From: Mytilisepta virgata
Taxonomy: Eukaryota > Mollusca > Bivalvia > Mytilida > Mytilidae
Assembly (NCBI GenBank): GCA_028015205.1
Contig: CM051520.1
Span: forward strand, 65,790,694-65,854,693
Reading direction: 5' to 3'
DNA length: 64,000 nucleotides
The notes under the pieces were generated by a model, which worked only from the letters and a program-made list of their open reading frames with translations, was not told where the DNA came from and made no database searches. This document shows, piece after piece, positions 21,029 through 34,100 of the stretch (the first letter of the stretch is position 1; every line of letters starts with the position of its first letter). The translations under genes were made by a program, and so were the position numbers.

Positions 21029-22385
21029 TTTTAAATTTTAAATTGGTTATTTCTGATTTATATATAAAAACAAATAATACTGATATGGTTTGAATAGGTA
21101 AATTAAACAATTTTAAGTTCTTAGACAACATTCATTCTGTGTCAGAAACCTATGCTGTGTCAAATATTTATTCACAATCCAAATTCAGTATTGTATCAAG
21201 CTTGAATGTTGTGTTCATAATTGCCCCAACTATTCAGGGTTCGACATCTGCGGTCGTATCTAGCTGCGCCCAGCGGAGCATTTTATTGAAAAATTAAATA
21301 AAATGCAAAAATTTAACAAAAGTCACTCAGGCATAAAATGTAGGCTATAGGTGACTTAAATGTTGCACAGTTGTGTTGTACTTTAAAAGATGACTGTAAA
21401 TGTGAAATATATTACCACAATTTCTTTTATAATGCAAAAATTTAACCAAAATCACTCAAGTATAAAATGTCCATCATAATTTGTTTTGTACTATATCAGT
21501 TGATTGTAACTGTGAAATATTAATGTATTACAATAAGCTTTTTTTTAAAAAATAAACCTAAATGCAAAAAGTTGACCGAAGTCACTTACGTAAGCATAAA
21601 ATATATAAGTGGTGTGATATCATTGGTACATCTCAATAGGTTTCTGAGAAACGGACCTAAACACAAAAACTTAATTTAATCATTCAAGCATGAAATATAG
21701 GTCACAATGACCCAATTGTTGGAGAAATCCATTATATTGATCAAGTATCATTGATGTAGAACTATTTAAGGATGCTGGTCATGCTTTGGTCTTTTTGTCA
21801 GATTTTTGGAATCCTCGGGTTTTATCCATTTCTTAAACATGAAATGTTTTGCCCATGAACCCCCACTTTTTCTTTTATAATTAAATCATATATACCTTAA
21901 AATGGTGTTTGACAAAATATTATGAAATCCTTTTTATTTTTTTCATACATCTGTGAGAAACTGAAGTTGTCAATGCAAAGGCAATGAAAAATCCAGAGAA
22001 AACCCATTTCCGGCAAATTTTCAAGGTCATATAGCTCTAAAATGAGCACATGAACCTATATTTTTTTCTTGCATATTTGTTAATTATTCATATGTTTTCT
22101 CAAACTAAAACACCTATTTCAAATCCTATTTATTTCCTATTAGACCAGCGATCATCCTTGAGAATCATGCTTGCATTAAATGCAGGTCAAAGTGACCCAA
22201 ATGTTATTAAACAGTGTTCATTCCTATAGGAGGATTGTAGTTATATATTATCATTGATGTATCTCAACTTGTTTCTGAAAAATAAACTTAACCCAACCAG
22301 ATGGATGTATGTGTGGATGGACAAGGGTAAATCTATATGACCTGACCACATTTGTGGTGTATGAAAATCTACATTAAGTTTATTT

Positions 22386-24159
22386 TTTCAGTTAAAGTTG
22401 AAGGACACTAAATACAGTGAAATTCCATTTCAGAGTGGTAGATAAGTTAAGTAGGAATACTATCAAATACATGTAGTTTATTTGAATCAACCCTCTCAGG
22501 TTAATTAATGGTCATACTTGACTTAAATGACCATGTAATACTTTTGATCAAATTTGAGAAAATCCGTTTTAATATTATTAAGAACAATTTCAGAAATTGA
22601 GTTGGGAAGGAGTAATGAAATTTTAGCTATAAAACATTCATCAGGACTGAAAATTGTTGACTTCTTTGTAGATGGATTATTTTACTTAGATGTTTAGTTT
22701 ATAAAAGTCCTCAAAGAAATGAAATTGAATGTAAATGAATTGATTGTATATTATGGCCTTCTGCTACCGAACTGTTGTATTTTTTTCTTTGCAGTTCTAT
22801 AAGGCTGTGCTTAGAATTAGGACTAATTTCAGTCATCATAGATTTGTATTAAATGTAACAAGATGCAGATGTCTTTGCCATAGTTCTATTGGTCAGTTAT
22901 ATTTTGGAGTATTATTAAATAATAAAAGCTTCTACAGTATTTTTTTTAATTATAAATTCAGCCTGATCGCTTATAGACACATCATCCTTGTCCAGTGCTT
23001 GTCTTGTACAAAATGTTACGGTTTTTGGATCATTTTTATACGGTGGTTTTTTCCCCATCTAGTGTAGCCGAGGGGGCAAATTTTGCACTTTTTCTTGCAG
23101 TCCATCAACTTAAATATATATATTTGACATATGTTGAAATGGTTTTTGGTACACGGATTAGAAGTAACAGACTTGAATTTGCTTCCAGTCGAATGATTTT
23201 TGGTAGAGTTATAATCCATGAACTTAAAAGAGTTGCATTAACATCAGTTTTCTTTTAAGGACTTGTGATATTGATTTGATTTTGAGTTTGAAACAACTTC
23301 TTATATTAATATGCTATATTTGACATTGTCTCAAGACAGTTTGAATGCAATAAGCACCTTGTCATGCATTGTGGACATGCCCCCTTGTGAAGGCTATATG
23401 ATGACCTTTCTCAGTATTTTTTGGATCCCATTTCAAGATAGGCCACAGTGGGCTCTAAAAAAATGCTTGATATGTAAAGAATGTACAATGACCTCGCACA
23501 ATCCTTTTTGGGATTCCATTATTTCAGGACTGTTGTCTCATCAACAAGTGCACAATATCTCTTTCATTCTAATTACAAGAAAGTCACCTTTTGATCATTT
23601 AATATTACAGTAGAACACAAACCTATAAATAGACCAGCCACTGAGCAAAATACATTTTATAATATGTAAACAGGATTAGTATTTGTAAACAAATTATCAC
23701 ATTTTCATGATCGTAAATCTTCCAATTGAACAACCATCTATTATGAGCAAGAAATCCACAACCAAAGGCCTTAAAAATTCAACAAGTAACAATTACTGTG
23801 CGTCTCATATTAACTACTAGTAATTCTTTAGATCTCAAAAACATCCTGGAAATAAATGTATATAAAGTAAAAACTTGTTACCTAACATTTTGATCCCTTT
23901 AATCCTTAAAAATTGTTGCATTTTCAAATGCTTCAAACTTTTAAGGAAAGCAGATTTTCTATTTTGTGTGTATGCTTGATTCATTAATTTTTGCCTTCAT
24001 TATGATGTCACCACAAAATTATGTGATCTTGGAAATGTGTAGGGTTTGTCTGAAACATGCTCACTTCTTACAATTATCTGATTGTTATTTAAAATGTGCA
24101 GATTTGTAATAAAGCCACAAGTTTTTAATCAAGAATAAAATGGGACACATAGTGGTGTA
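22386..24159. other. Intergenic sequence between convergent genes, nothing recognised
   Basis: Open frames of 87-107 codons at 22744-23613 on the plus strand show no domain, no compositional signal and no splice structure that I can link. They could belong to a 3' UTR or to a decayed element. Confidence 0.4.
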
Positions 24160-24969
24160 AAAAAACCTTGGAGAAACATGGCCGCCATGGCTAAAAAATA
24201 GACCATAGGTGAAAATTGCACTTTTTGGCTCATATCTCAAAAACTAAAGCAAATAGAGCAAAACTGACAAGAAGTAAAAAAGTTTATGAGGTTAAGTTCT
24301 ACCTGCTATGAAATTTTCAACAAATCAGTCAACCCATTTTCTGGTTATTGCCCCTGAATTGTTAATTTTAGGGAAATTTGGCAGTTTTAGGTTATTAACT
24401 TGAATATTATTATAGATAAAGACAAACTGAAAACAGCAAAAATGTTCAGCAAAGTAAGATCTACAAATAAGTCAAATGACTAAAATCTTCAATTGACCCC
24501 TTGTAGAGTTTTTGCCCTTGAGAAATTTTTTACATGTATTAAACAGTAATTATCAGTAAAAATAAAGGTCTGACATATTGTCACAGATTTTTAGAGCATA
24601 ACTTGAAAAAATAAATATAATGGTAGCTTTACAAGTAAAATGGAGGGTCAAGGTCATTGAAAAAGTCCATAGCAACCGATGAAAAAGTTTCTAGAAACCA
24701 TAAACATTTGGGTTAAGGACCCTACAATTTACCTGTTCAAGTCAAAATGGAAGGTCAAGAGTCATTGCCATTGAAAAAGTCCATAGCAACTAATGAAAAA
24801 GTCCCTTGAAACCATATATATTTGGGTTCAGGACTCTTTATTTTAGCTGTAGAAGTGAATATTAAGGCAAAAAATGCAACGGTATACGTTAAATAGCAAA
24901 AATAATCATTGATGCAAGATCTACACAAGAAATAACAGGCGAGCGCTTCAGGCTCTTGGGAGTCTCTTG
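24160..24969 (+). mobile_element. F1 element lacking its left end
   Basis: The right end is recognisable ('caggcgagcgcttcaggctcttgggagtctcttg'). Core sequence such as 'catggctaaaaa', 'gcaaatagagcaaaactgac' and 'gttattgcccctgaatt' matches the F1 copy at 60334-62149. The left hairpin is missing. Confidence 0.7.
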
Positions 24970-25153
24970 TTCAACAATAATGTACATATAAAATGGGAAC
25001 TATTTCATTAATTCACATTCACCAAATTTTGAAATTAATCAGCAATTTTGTGAAAATTTAACCATGACAAATTGTTTTAAATTAGAAAGATAAGTGTGTG
25101 TGTTTCTGGACTTGCTTCTTTCAAAATGCTTGACAAAAGAACCTAAAATGTTA

Positions 25154-28100
25154 TCACTTAAATCCTATATCAAATGGATTCTGGTCATTCTTCAGATTAA
25201 TGTCCACATATTCTTCTTTCTTTCCTTTCTTGAGTAACTGTAATTTGATTGTCGGAACGTTCCTTTCATCTTTAGAATCTTCATTAGATTTTGTCAGATC
25301 TGGAGCATGTGATGCGACTAGTTTTATTACACAACCTTTTTGTATTAGCTGCCTCTCATGTGCCATAGCTAACTGGGTCACTACTCGTCTTTCAACCTAA
25401 AAAGAAAGGAATGATTCTTAACAGCTTTGATAATCTCAAATATACTGTACGAATGTACATGTATGAGCAACTTGTTGGTCACGATAATGCAGTCATCAAT
25501 GTAGTTTAATTTCATTGATACTCTCCATGCACTTATGCAAAGAAGTAGAAAATTATAGGTAAAAAAAGTACATGTATTTATGAGGTCTTTTTTCAGAGGA
25601 TGGCTTAGTAATCAGAACAAACCCTAAATAATGTATGAAGATTTACAATCCTTGGTAGTTTAGTTTGGATATATAAATAAACATGGAAACGGGCAAGATT
25701 CAATCACAACTCTTGCTAACACCAATCGTATAAGAAGACACGTACTTATACAAATTATGCAAAATATACATTTGTATGTGTTCAGGATTTTTATACATTT
25801 TATATAAATTTTTTTAAGGGTACCTTGGAATTGTTCAACATAAACTTCACCAACTTATTAGCTGTTGTAAAAACTAACTCATTCTATCCAAATATTCTAT
25901 AGAATTGATTAAACTTGGGTTAATCATTGTCAGTTTGTCAAACAACCGCTTAAAAGTTCCAAATGTCCAGTCAACATGTGTAAGAGAAATGGACTTATTT
26001 AAATCATAATATTTTGTAGTTTGTGATCCAAAAGGAAACTATAACTGGGAGTGACCCCACTGAGTGATATAACCCACTTGCAATACTAGGAGTTGCACTT
26101 GCAAGCTTTAAACATGTAAAACCCTTAAGTTGGATTATCTCCCTTTGCATGCATCCATTATCTTGCTTCATGCACATCTACAAATGATGCCCAACCCTCA
26201 TGATATATAAATTTTCATAAAAATCCATTGAACAGTTTAGGAGGAGATGCGCTTACAAGCTTTAAACATGTAAAACCCTTAAGTTGGATTATCTCCCTTT
26301 ACATGCATCCGGATATAATTATCTTACATCATGCACATCTACATATGATGCCCAACCTTCATATAAAGTTTAATCAATTCAACGGTTTAGGAGGAGTTGT
26401 GCTCAAAAGCATGTAAAACCCTTAAGTTGGATTATCTCCTTTTGCAAGCATCGGGCGATAATTATCTTGGTTCATGCATATTTAAATATGATGCCCAACC
26501 TTCATATAAAGTTTCATCAAAATCCACTTAATGGTTTAAGAGGAGTTGCACTTACAAGGTACAAGGACAGACAGACCAACGTATGGACAGGGTGATTCCT
26601 ATATATAACCCCCCAAAACTTTGGTTTTTTTTTAATTTTTTGGAAAGAACCCTAAATAGACATTTTTGTCCTTTCAGTTTTATGCAAAGCATTTCATCAT
26701 AATATTGCTGGATCATAAAAAAAAAAACATTACCTCATATTTAATTGACCTGGCACCATAGTGAACATCATAACCATCAGCTAAAACATCTACGACATTA
26801 TGATCCCATAATAATTTCATATTATGTTTCTTCTCTGCCTATATCAAAAGATATCAAACATGGCTTATTGAATTTTTATCTGGTTTAGAATGAATTACAA
26901 TTTGATTTAAACTTATTTATAAACAGGGTACTTGTTTGCACTTTATATTGGCACTTTAGCCCTTTTATGACATCTAAAGAGTCTTTAAAGTGCTATAACA
27001 ATTGTTACCCTTCCTTAACAAGGGAAGGTCATTTTTAGCTCACTTGGCCCAAAGGGCCAAGTGAGCTTTTCTCAACACTTGGCGTCCGTCGTCCGTCGTT
27101 GTCCGTCGTTGTCCGTCCTCGTCCGGCGTGGTCGTTAACATTTTGAACTTCTTCTGGAGAACCACTGAATGGAATGAAACCAAACATGGCATGAATGTTC
27201 CTTATGAGGTGCTGACCAAGTGTTGTTACTTTGTAGCCGATCCATAATCCAAGATGGCCGCCAGCGGGAACTTAGTTTAACATAGGACCCTATGGGAAAT
27301 GCATACAAATGGCTTCTTTTAGAGAACCACTGAATGGAATGAAACTAAATCTGGCATGAATGAACTCTTATAAGGTGCTGACCAAGTGTTGTTACTCTGT
27401 AGCCGATCCATCATCCAAGATGGCCGCCAGAGGGGGACTTAGTTTAACATAGGACCCTAGGGAAAATGAATACAAATGACTTCTTTTAGAGAACCGTCGA
27501 ATGGAATGAAACCAAACATGGCATGAATGTTCCTTATGAGGTGCTGACCAAGTGTTGTTACTTTGTAGCCGATCCATAATCCAAGATGGCTGCCAGCGGG
27601 GGACTTAGTTTTACATAGAACACTATGGGAAATGCATACAAATGACTTCTTTTAGTGACTCACTTAATGGAATGAAACCAAACATGGCATGAATATTCCT
27701 TATGAAGTGCTGACCAAGTGTTGTTACTTTGTAGCTGATCCATCATCCAAGATGGCCGCCAGTGGGGAACTTAGTTTAACATAGGAACCTATGGGAAATG
27801 CATACAAATGACTTTTTTTAGAGAACCACTGAATGGAATGAAACTAAATCTGGCATGAATGAACCCTTATAAGGTGCTGACCAAGTGTTGTTACTTTGTA
27901 GCCGATCTATCATCCAAGATGGCCGCCAGAGGGGGACTTAGTTTAACATAGGACCCTATGGGAAATGCATACAAATGACTTCTTTTAGAGAACCGTTGAA
28001 TGGAATGAAACCAAACATGGCATGAATGTTCGTTATGAGGTGCTGACCAAGTGTTGTTACTTTGTAGCCGATCCATAATCCAAGATGGCCGCCAGCAGGG

Positions 28101-31100
28101 GACTTAGTTTTACATAGAACCCTATGGGAAATGCATACAAATGACTTCTTTTAGTGACCCACTTAATGGAATGAAACCAAACATAGCATGAATATTCCTT
28201 ATGAAGTGCTGACCAAGTGTTGTTACTTTGTAGCTGATCCATAATCCAAGATGGCCGCCAGAAGGGAACTTAGTTTAACATAGGACCCTATGGGAAATGC
28301 ATACAAATGACTTCTTTTAGAGAACCACTGAATGGAATGAAACCAAACATGGCATGAATATTCCTTATGAAGTGCTGACCAAGTGTTGTTACTTTGTAGC
28401 TGATCCATCATCCAAGATGGCCGCCAGCGGGGAACTTAGTTTAACATAGGACTCTATGGGAAATGCATACAAATGACTTCTTTTAGAGAACCACTGAATG
28501 GAATGAAACTAAATCTGGCATGAATGTTCCTTATGAGGTGCTGACCAAGTGTTGTTACTTTGTAGCTGATCCATCATCCAAGATGGCCACCAGCGGGAAC
28601 TTAGTTTAACATAGGACCCTATGGGAAATGCATACAAATGACTTCTTTTAGAGAACCGTTGAATGGAATGAAACCAAACATGGCAAGAATGTTCCTTATG
28701 AGGTGCTGACCAAGTGTTGTTACTTTGTAGCCGATCCATAATCCAAGATGGCCACCAGCGGGGGACTTAGTTTAACATAGAACCCTATGGGAAATGCATA
28801 CAAATGACTTCTATTAGTGACCCACTTAATGGAATGAAACCAAATCTGGCATGAATATTCCTTATGAAGTGCTGACCAATTGTTGTTAGTTTGTAGCTGA
28901 TCCATCATCCAAAATGGCCGCCAGCGGGGAACTTAGCTTAACATAGGACCCTATGGGAAATGCATACAAATGACTTCTTTTAGAGAACCACTGAATGGAA
29001 TGAAACCAAACATGGCATGAATATTCCTTATGAAGTGCTGACCAAGTGTTGTTACTTTGTAGCTGATCCATCATCCAAGATGGCCGCAAGCGGGGAACTT
29101 CATTTAACATAGGACCCTATGGGAAATGCATACAAATGACTTCTTTTAGAGAACCACTGAATGGAATGAAACCAAACATGGCATGAATATTCCTTATGAG
29201 GTGATGACCAAGCGTTGTTACTTTGTAGCCGATCCATCATCCAAGATGGCCGCCAGCGGGGGACTAAGTTTAACATTGGACCCTATGGGAAATGCATACA
29301 AATGACTTCTTTTAGAGAACCACTGAATGGAATGTAACAAAACATAGCATGAATGTTCCTTATGAGGTGCTGACCAAGTGTTGTTACTTTGTTGCCGATC
29401 CATCATCTAATATGTTTAGAAATCTATCAGAAAATTGTAAAAAAAATTCTGAATGGTCACAACTTGACCACATATTCAAAAATAATAATGATAAGATGTC
29501 TTCAGTAGCTATTGTAAGACTACACTAAGATGACCTGTTTTTAATTTTAAATACTGTGTCAAATTAAACCAATCTTGGTCTCAATCATTATATAATTTTA
29601 CATAATTTCCAAAATCACATTAGATACAGGTGAGCGACACAGGCTCTTAAGAGCCTCTAGTTTATTTTCCTACCCCGATAGAACAGCAATGTTTACCAAG
29701 ATTTTCATATTAAATGGTGTAAATAGGGCATCACTGTTTTTCCTGAAATTTTCATCCTGGACAAAAATTGAACTAAGGACCCATTCCTTTACTCTACTGA
29801 AAAACAGTGTCCTTAAAATCATCACTGAAAATAAAATTGTATTTCTTGTTCTTTATTTTAATAACTGACTTGTTGAATTAGAAGCAGTTTCTCTATTTGG
29901 TGGATTTATATGTTCCCTGTGTTCGTAAATGTAATTGTTATCATAAATAAAATATGTATGCTTTTTTCTAATTCTCTACCATAAAAAACTAGAACTACCC
30001 TGAAAGGGACTAATACCTACCGCAGCAACATGTCTGTTTTGAATCCTACACAAAGTTCGAATCATCATATTTTTCAAACTAATCACCCAAACAGAAAATT
30101 CTGACAATATCAAAGTGTTAAAAAAATAAAAGTCCAAACAGCCATATCTTTTACATTTCTTGTCCAAACAGAAATTCCTGACAATATGCACATCTCCATA
30201 TAGTGATCTAACACTCCATTAAGTTTTATAAGAATCATGCAAGTAATGTAGGAGGAGTTGCAGACAATGTTATTTTGGACAGACGGACAGACAGACTGAA
30301 ACCTATATACCCCCCAAACTTCGCTTGCGGGGGGTATAATTAATCGTTATTTTACTATATATACTTTTCTGCAGTATTCTAATATGGTGTCTCAAATTTC
30401 TTTCCTTGCAAATGAGATAATTCAATTAAGTCTAAAATATCTTTACTCTAGGTACTGCATGAAAACTGATTTTACATGTTTAATATAAGGATGGGGGAGA
30501 GGAGGGGGGGGGGGGGGTAAGACAACATACTATAGGAATAAACACAAAAAAGAGGTAACCTAAAAGATTATACAGAACAAATGACAAAAATTTTAAAATG
30601 TTTCGAGTGACAGAAAGTCTAAAAAATGGTGAATGGATTTTAATTTAATGTGAGAGACCCAAATACTCATTTTATTTCAGTATAAGCTACCTAAGTTCTA
30701 ATGACAATTCTTTTGTCATTCCAACATACCTGTTCTGCCCAATGTTGAAGCTCCTTTGTCACCAACTTAGCAAGTTCTGACCTTGAAAATGGCAGAAAAT
30801 ACACAAATTCATTAATTCTTCCTAGAAATTCGTCTCGTCTAAAGTGTCTCTACAAATAAAGAAATATAATACATTTTTAAATGTATTACTATTCAAAGTC
30901 CAAAAGTATCAACCATTGCATTATTCTATATTAAATTCAGCTTCTGAGGGAGCCAAGCCAATATACACGAGGATTAAATATACTCTCTAAACCTCTTCTC
31001 AGTTAAAGCATTTTCACAAATATAACTAGTGCATGATTTAGATTTAGTATTAATACTGGTAGAATTATATCAAAACAATTATAACGGGGAAAGACTACAA

Positions 31101-34100
31101 GTATAATCCAAAAGCAAAGCAATTCATCACAACATGTAGAATAGATATTGAAAAGTTACCTTTAATATTGGTCTGACAACTTGGTCTTTAAATCTCCTAG
31201 ATATTGTTATTCTTTCTGAGGCCTCTAAATCCTCTGAAAAGTACATTATAGATTTATATATATTTTTTTAGTAAATATTAGTACAAACGGATATATTTTT
31301 TTTAATAGTAGGGAAAACTGGAATACCTGTAGAGAACCACAATTGGCATTCCTTGTAAATTAAGATTGGGATTGGGAAAACCAGCAGGGTTCAATGTTTT
31401 GACAGACAAGTAATCATAAGTCATCTTGACGAACTAACTAGACAATTTCTTAAATATTTTTATGCTATATTTCTAAATAAAGATCATTTATCGGGATCCA
31501 CTAAAACTTTTTCAATAGTACTCAATAGTACACATATCAAAATCTTTTATAAATTGATAGAACCTTCTTGGGATTTTTGAGGTGAAAGTTTTTGCATAAC
31601 ATGAACAGCCTCACAGTGACTTTGAGAAGAACATCAATATACTATGGTAATCCTTCTGCCCATAATTTTGACAAATAAATAAAAGGATCTTTTCATGCAT
31701 TTACACACGATACCACTCTTGTACTACTGACCTAATTTTCCAGCATGTCTTTGTTGTGTTAACTCCTCTGCTTCTCTCCTCAGTTGTAGAGCATGTTCAG
31801 CTATCACCTCACTTGCCAGATTGGAAGTCATTATAAAAATAGCATCTTTACATTCTATTGTCTTTCCCTTTCCATCTGTCAATCTTCCCTGAAATTAAAA
31901 TGTTTTCTGGAATCATCTTACTTGGCTGCAATTTCCATTGGAACAGTGCTATCATAAGTATTCAAAGAAATACAGTATTTTGTACTCTTACTGGAATTTT
32001 TTTTAAAAAAAGCAACAAAATGTAGAATCCTTTTAATAACAAAAAATTTCTGTTTAACTTATTGCCTTAATTCTAAAAAGAAATGTAGAAAGACTTAAAA
32101 GCTAGTAGTATCAATTTTTTTATTTTATACATCAAGGGGTATCACTTCTGATCACTGCAGACTATCAAACTTGTGAACAGTATAAATCTTCCTTCCAAAA
32201 TTGGCTTAAATAGATGAGAAAACACAAAATAATAATATGAACTACACTTTAAAGACAATGGTCTATAGCAGGGGTCGCACTGGCATTCAAAAACTTGTCG
32301 CCAAAAAAATCGCCAAAGCATCATTTTTGTCGCCAGTTTCAAAATTTGTTCGCTATGTCATCCTCCTCCAATTTAGAATTATTCTGCCATACAAGATTCT
32401 TCTTTTTTTCATTACTATTTGAAATAACATGACCTGAAAATTAGTTTTGATGAAATAGTTTTAATGACAGTTAACTTTCATCTGAAATGACCTTTATTTT
32501 GATGACAAGCCTAATAAAACATTGATTGTTTCACATGTGTTTGTTGATGTTAAACCAGAAGTGACATCACAATCTTTGCAGATTGGAAATTTTATAATAT
32601 AATGCTTTTAAACACCTTTTTAAGGTGTTAAAAAGCATGCATATTTAATTTCATGACTAATAAAATTACCTAATTAAAGTTTGGATAAATATTACTTATC
32701 AGCTGAAACACCTACTGTGTTTATTAACATGATGTAAACTGTTCAATTATCATAGATAATTATGTAAAACTTACAAATGATGTTTCTTTAGTCACTATTT
32801 TAAACTGTTTTCACATAAGTGCCAGATTTAAAAAAAAAAAGAAAGAAAAATTCTGTTGCCAGAAATATCATCAACTATAAAATTCTGACGCCAGATTGAA
32901 TACAAAATCGCATTTTGCGACATTGGCGAAGCCCAGCACAGTCCCTGTATTTAGGAAGTTTTACAGAAGTAGGTAACAACAGAACAGTTTGGTCACAACA
33001 AGAAGTCCTTTAAGATTAAATGAAATACACATGTATATGGATATGGTTTCTTCCTACCTCATCAAATAACTGTAACATTATAGTCAGTACATCAGGATGT
33101 GCTTTGTCTACTTCATCAAACAATACAACTGCGTTAGGACTTTCTTTCAGTTTCTTTGTAAGCTGTCCACCATCCTCATGTCCTATGTACCCTGGTGGTG
33201 ATCCTATAAACTTTGCCACCTTTAAACAAAATTTATATATCAGATTTCCTGGTTTTTTTTCAAGGTATTTTGTTGATCAATAATTTAAAGTATTGTACAG
33301 TCATTACAAAAATATTGTCGAATATTGACTACATAGAATATTATACATGATATACACCAACAGCTTGTGAGTGCAATTAATATTGTATGAGGGCCAATAT
33401 TTATCATATCAAAAATCGAACAGCGTTCCGAAGTCCCCCGCCGCTAGAGCATCAGAAACCCTTGGACAAGTGAAACATAACAAAATTTTCTCAAAGAGAG
33501 AGAATAGAAGGACAAACAATTTGTGGTTATTGCTAAAGTTTTTTACAAGTTAATGAGTGGTATGAAGACATTTATACAATATGGGTATAGTGTTGAAATC
33601 TTATTTTACCATGTGTATTGAGAATTTATACAAATGTACATTTACTCCTTTTCAATAAACAGAAATGCTTTGATCAAAAGTATTCCGCCTAACAAACTCT
33701 TAAAGACAGTATTTTTCAATTTTATAAGTTTCGATAGGAGTTTATGTATAAAACCTCCCTTTAGGTCCAAGTGTATAAATATTATTCCAATGCAAGGAGA
33801 ATATAAATTTTCTAGAACACTTAGATGAACATTTTGTCAATTTTCAAAGTTATTAAGGGGCATAACTCCTACAAAAATATTTCGACATGACTCATCTTCG
33901 AACTCCCTTGAGGTATCATTGAGTTAAAGCTACTGTATAAATATTATCCAAATCGGTCAAGAAATAAATTTGCTAGAGCGCTTACATGAAAATTTTGTCA
34001 ATTTTCTAAGTTATTAAGGGGCATAACTCCTACAAAAATATTTCGACATGACTCATCTTCGAACTCCCTTGAGGTATCATTGAGTTAAAGCTACTGTATA

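Larger units (their letters stand above)
17489..21282 (+). mobile_element. F3 element, Helentron-like architecture
   Basis: The left end has TACGACCGCA (17491-17500) and the right end TGCGGTCGTA (21249-21258), a 10-bp perfect inverted pair. A palindromic GC-rich stretch (gctgcgcccagcggagc) follows, then T-rich sequence. The core contains three units of about 160 bp (17530-17990) and 2.7 units of 261 bp (18050-18780). An F1 copy is nested at 19451-20804. The design is the same as F1 and F2, with unrelated sequence. No protein encoded. Confidence 0.75.
17330..22385. repeat. Older tandem array (F7) split by an F3 element
   Basis: Degenerate units of roughly 125 bp carry 'gcataaaatgtagg' and 'atgcaaaaatttaac' and are visible at 21285-22290. 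A single homologous unit (gcatgaaatgtaggtcatg) lies at 17388-17470. The two parts are separated by the F3 element at 17489-21282. The array ends in a 'gatggatg' microsatellite at about 22303-22325. Confidence 0.6.

Noticed and set aside
22744..23613. Plus-strand frames of 87-107 codons
   Set aside because: No recognisable domain, overlapping frames, and no splice signals linking them. Left as unassigned intergenic sequence.
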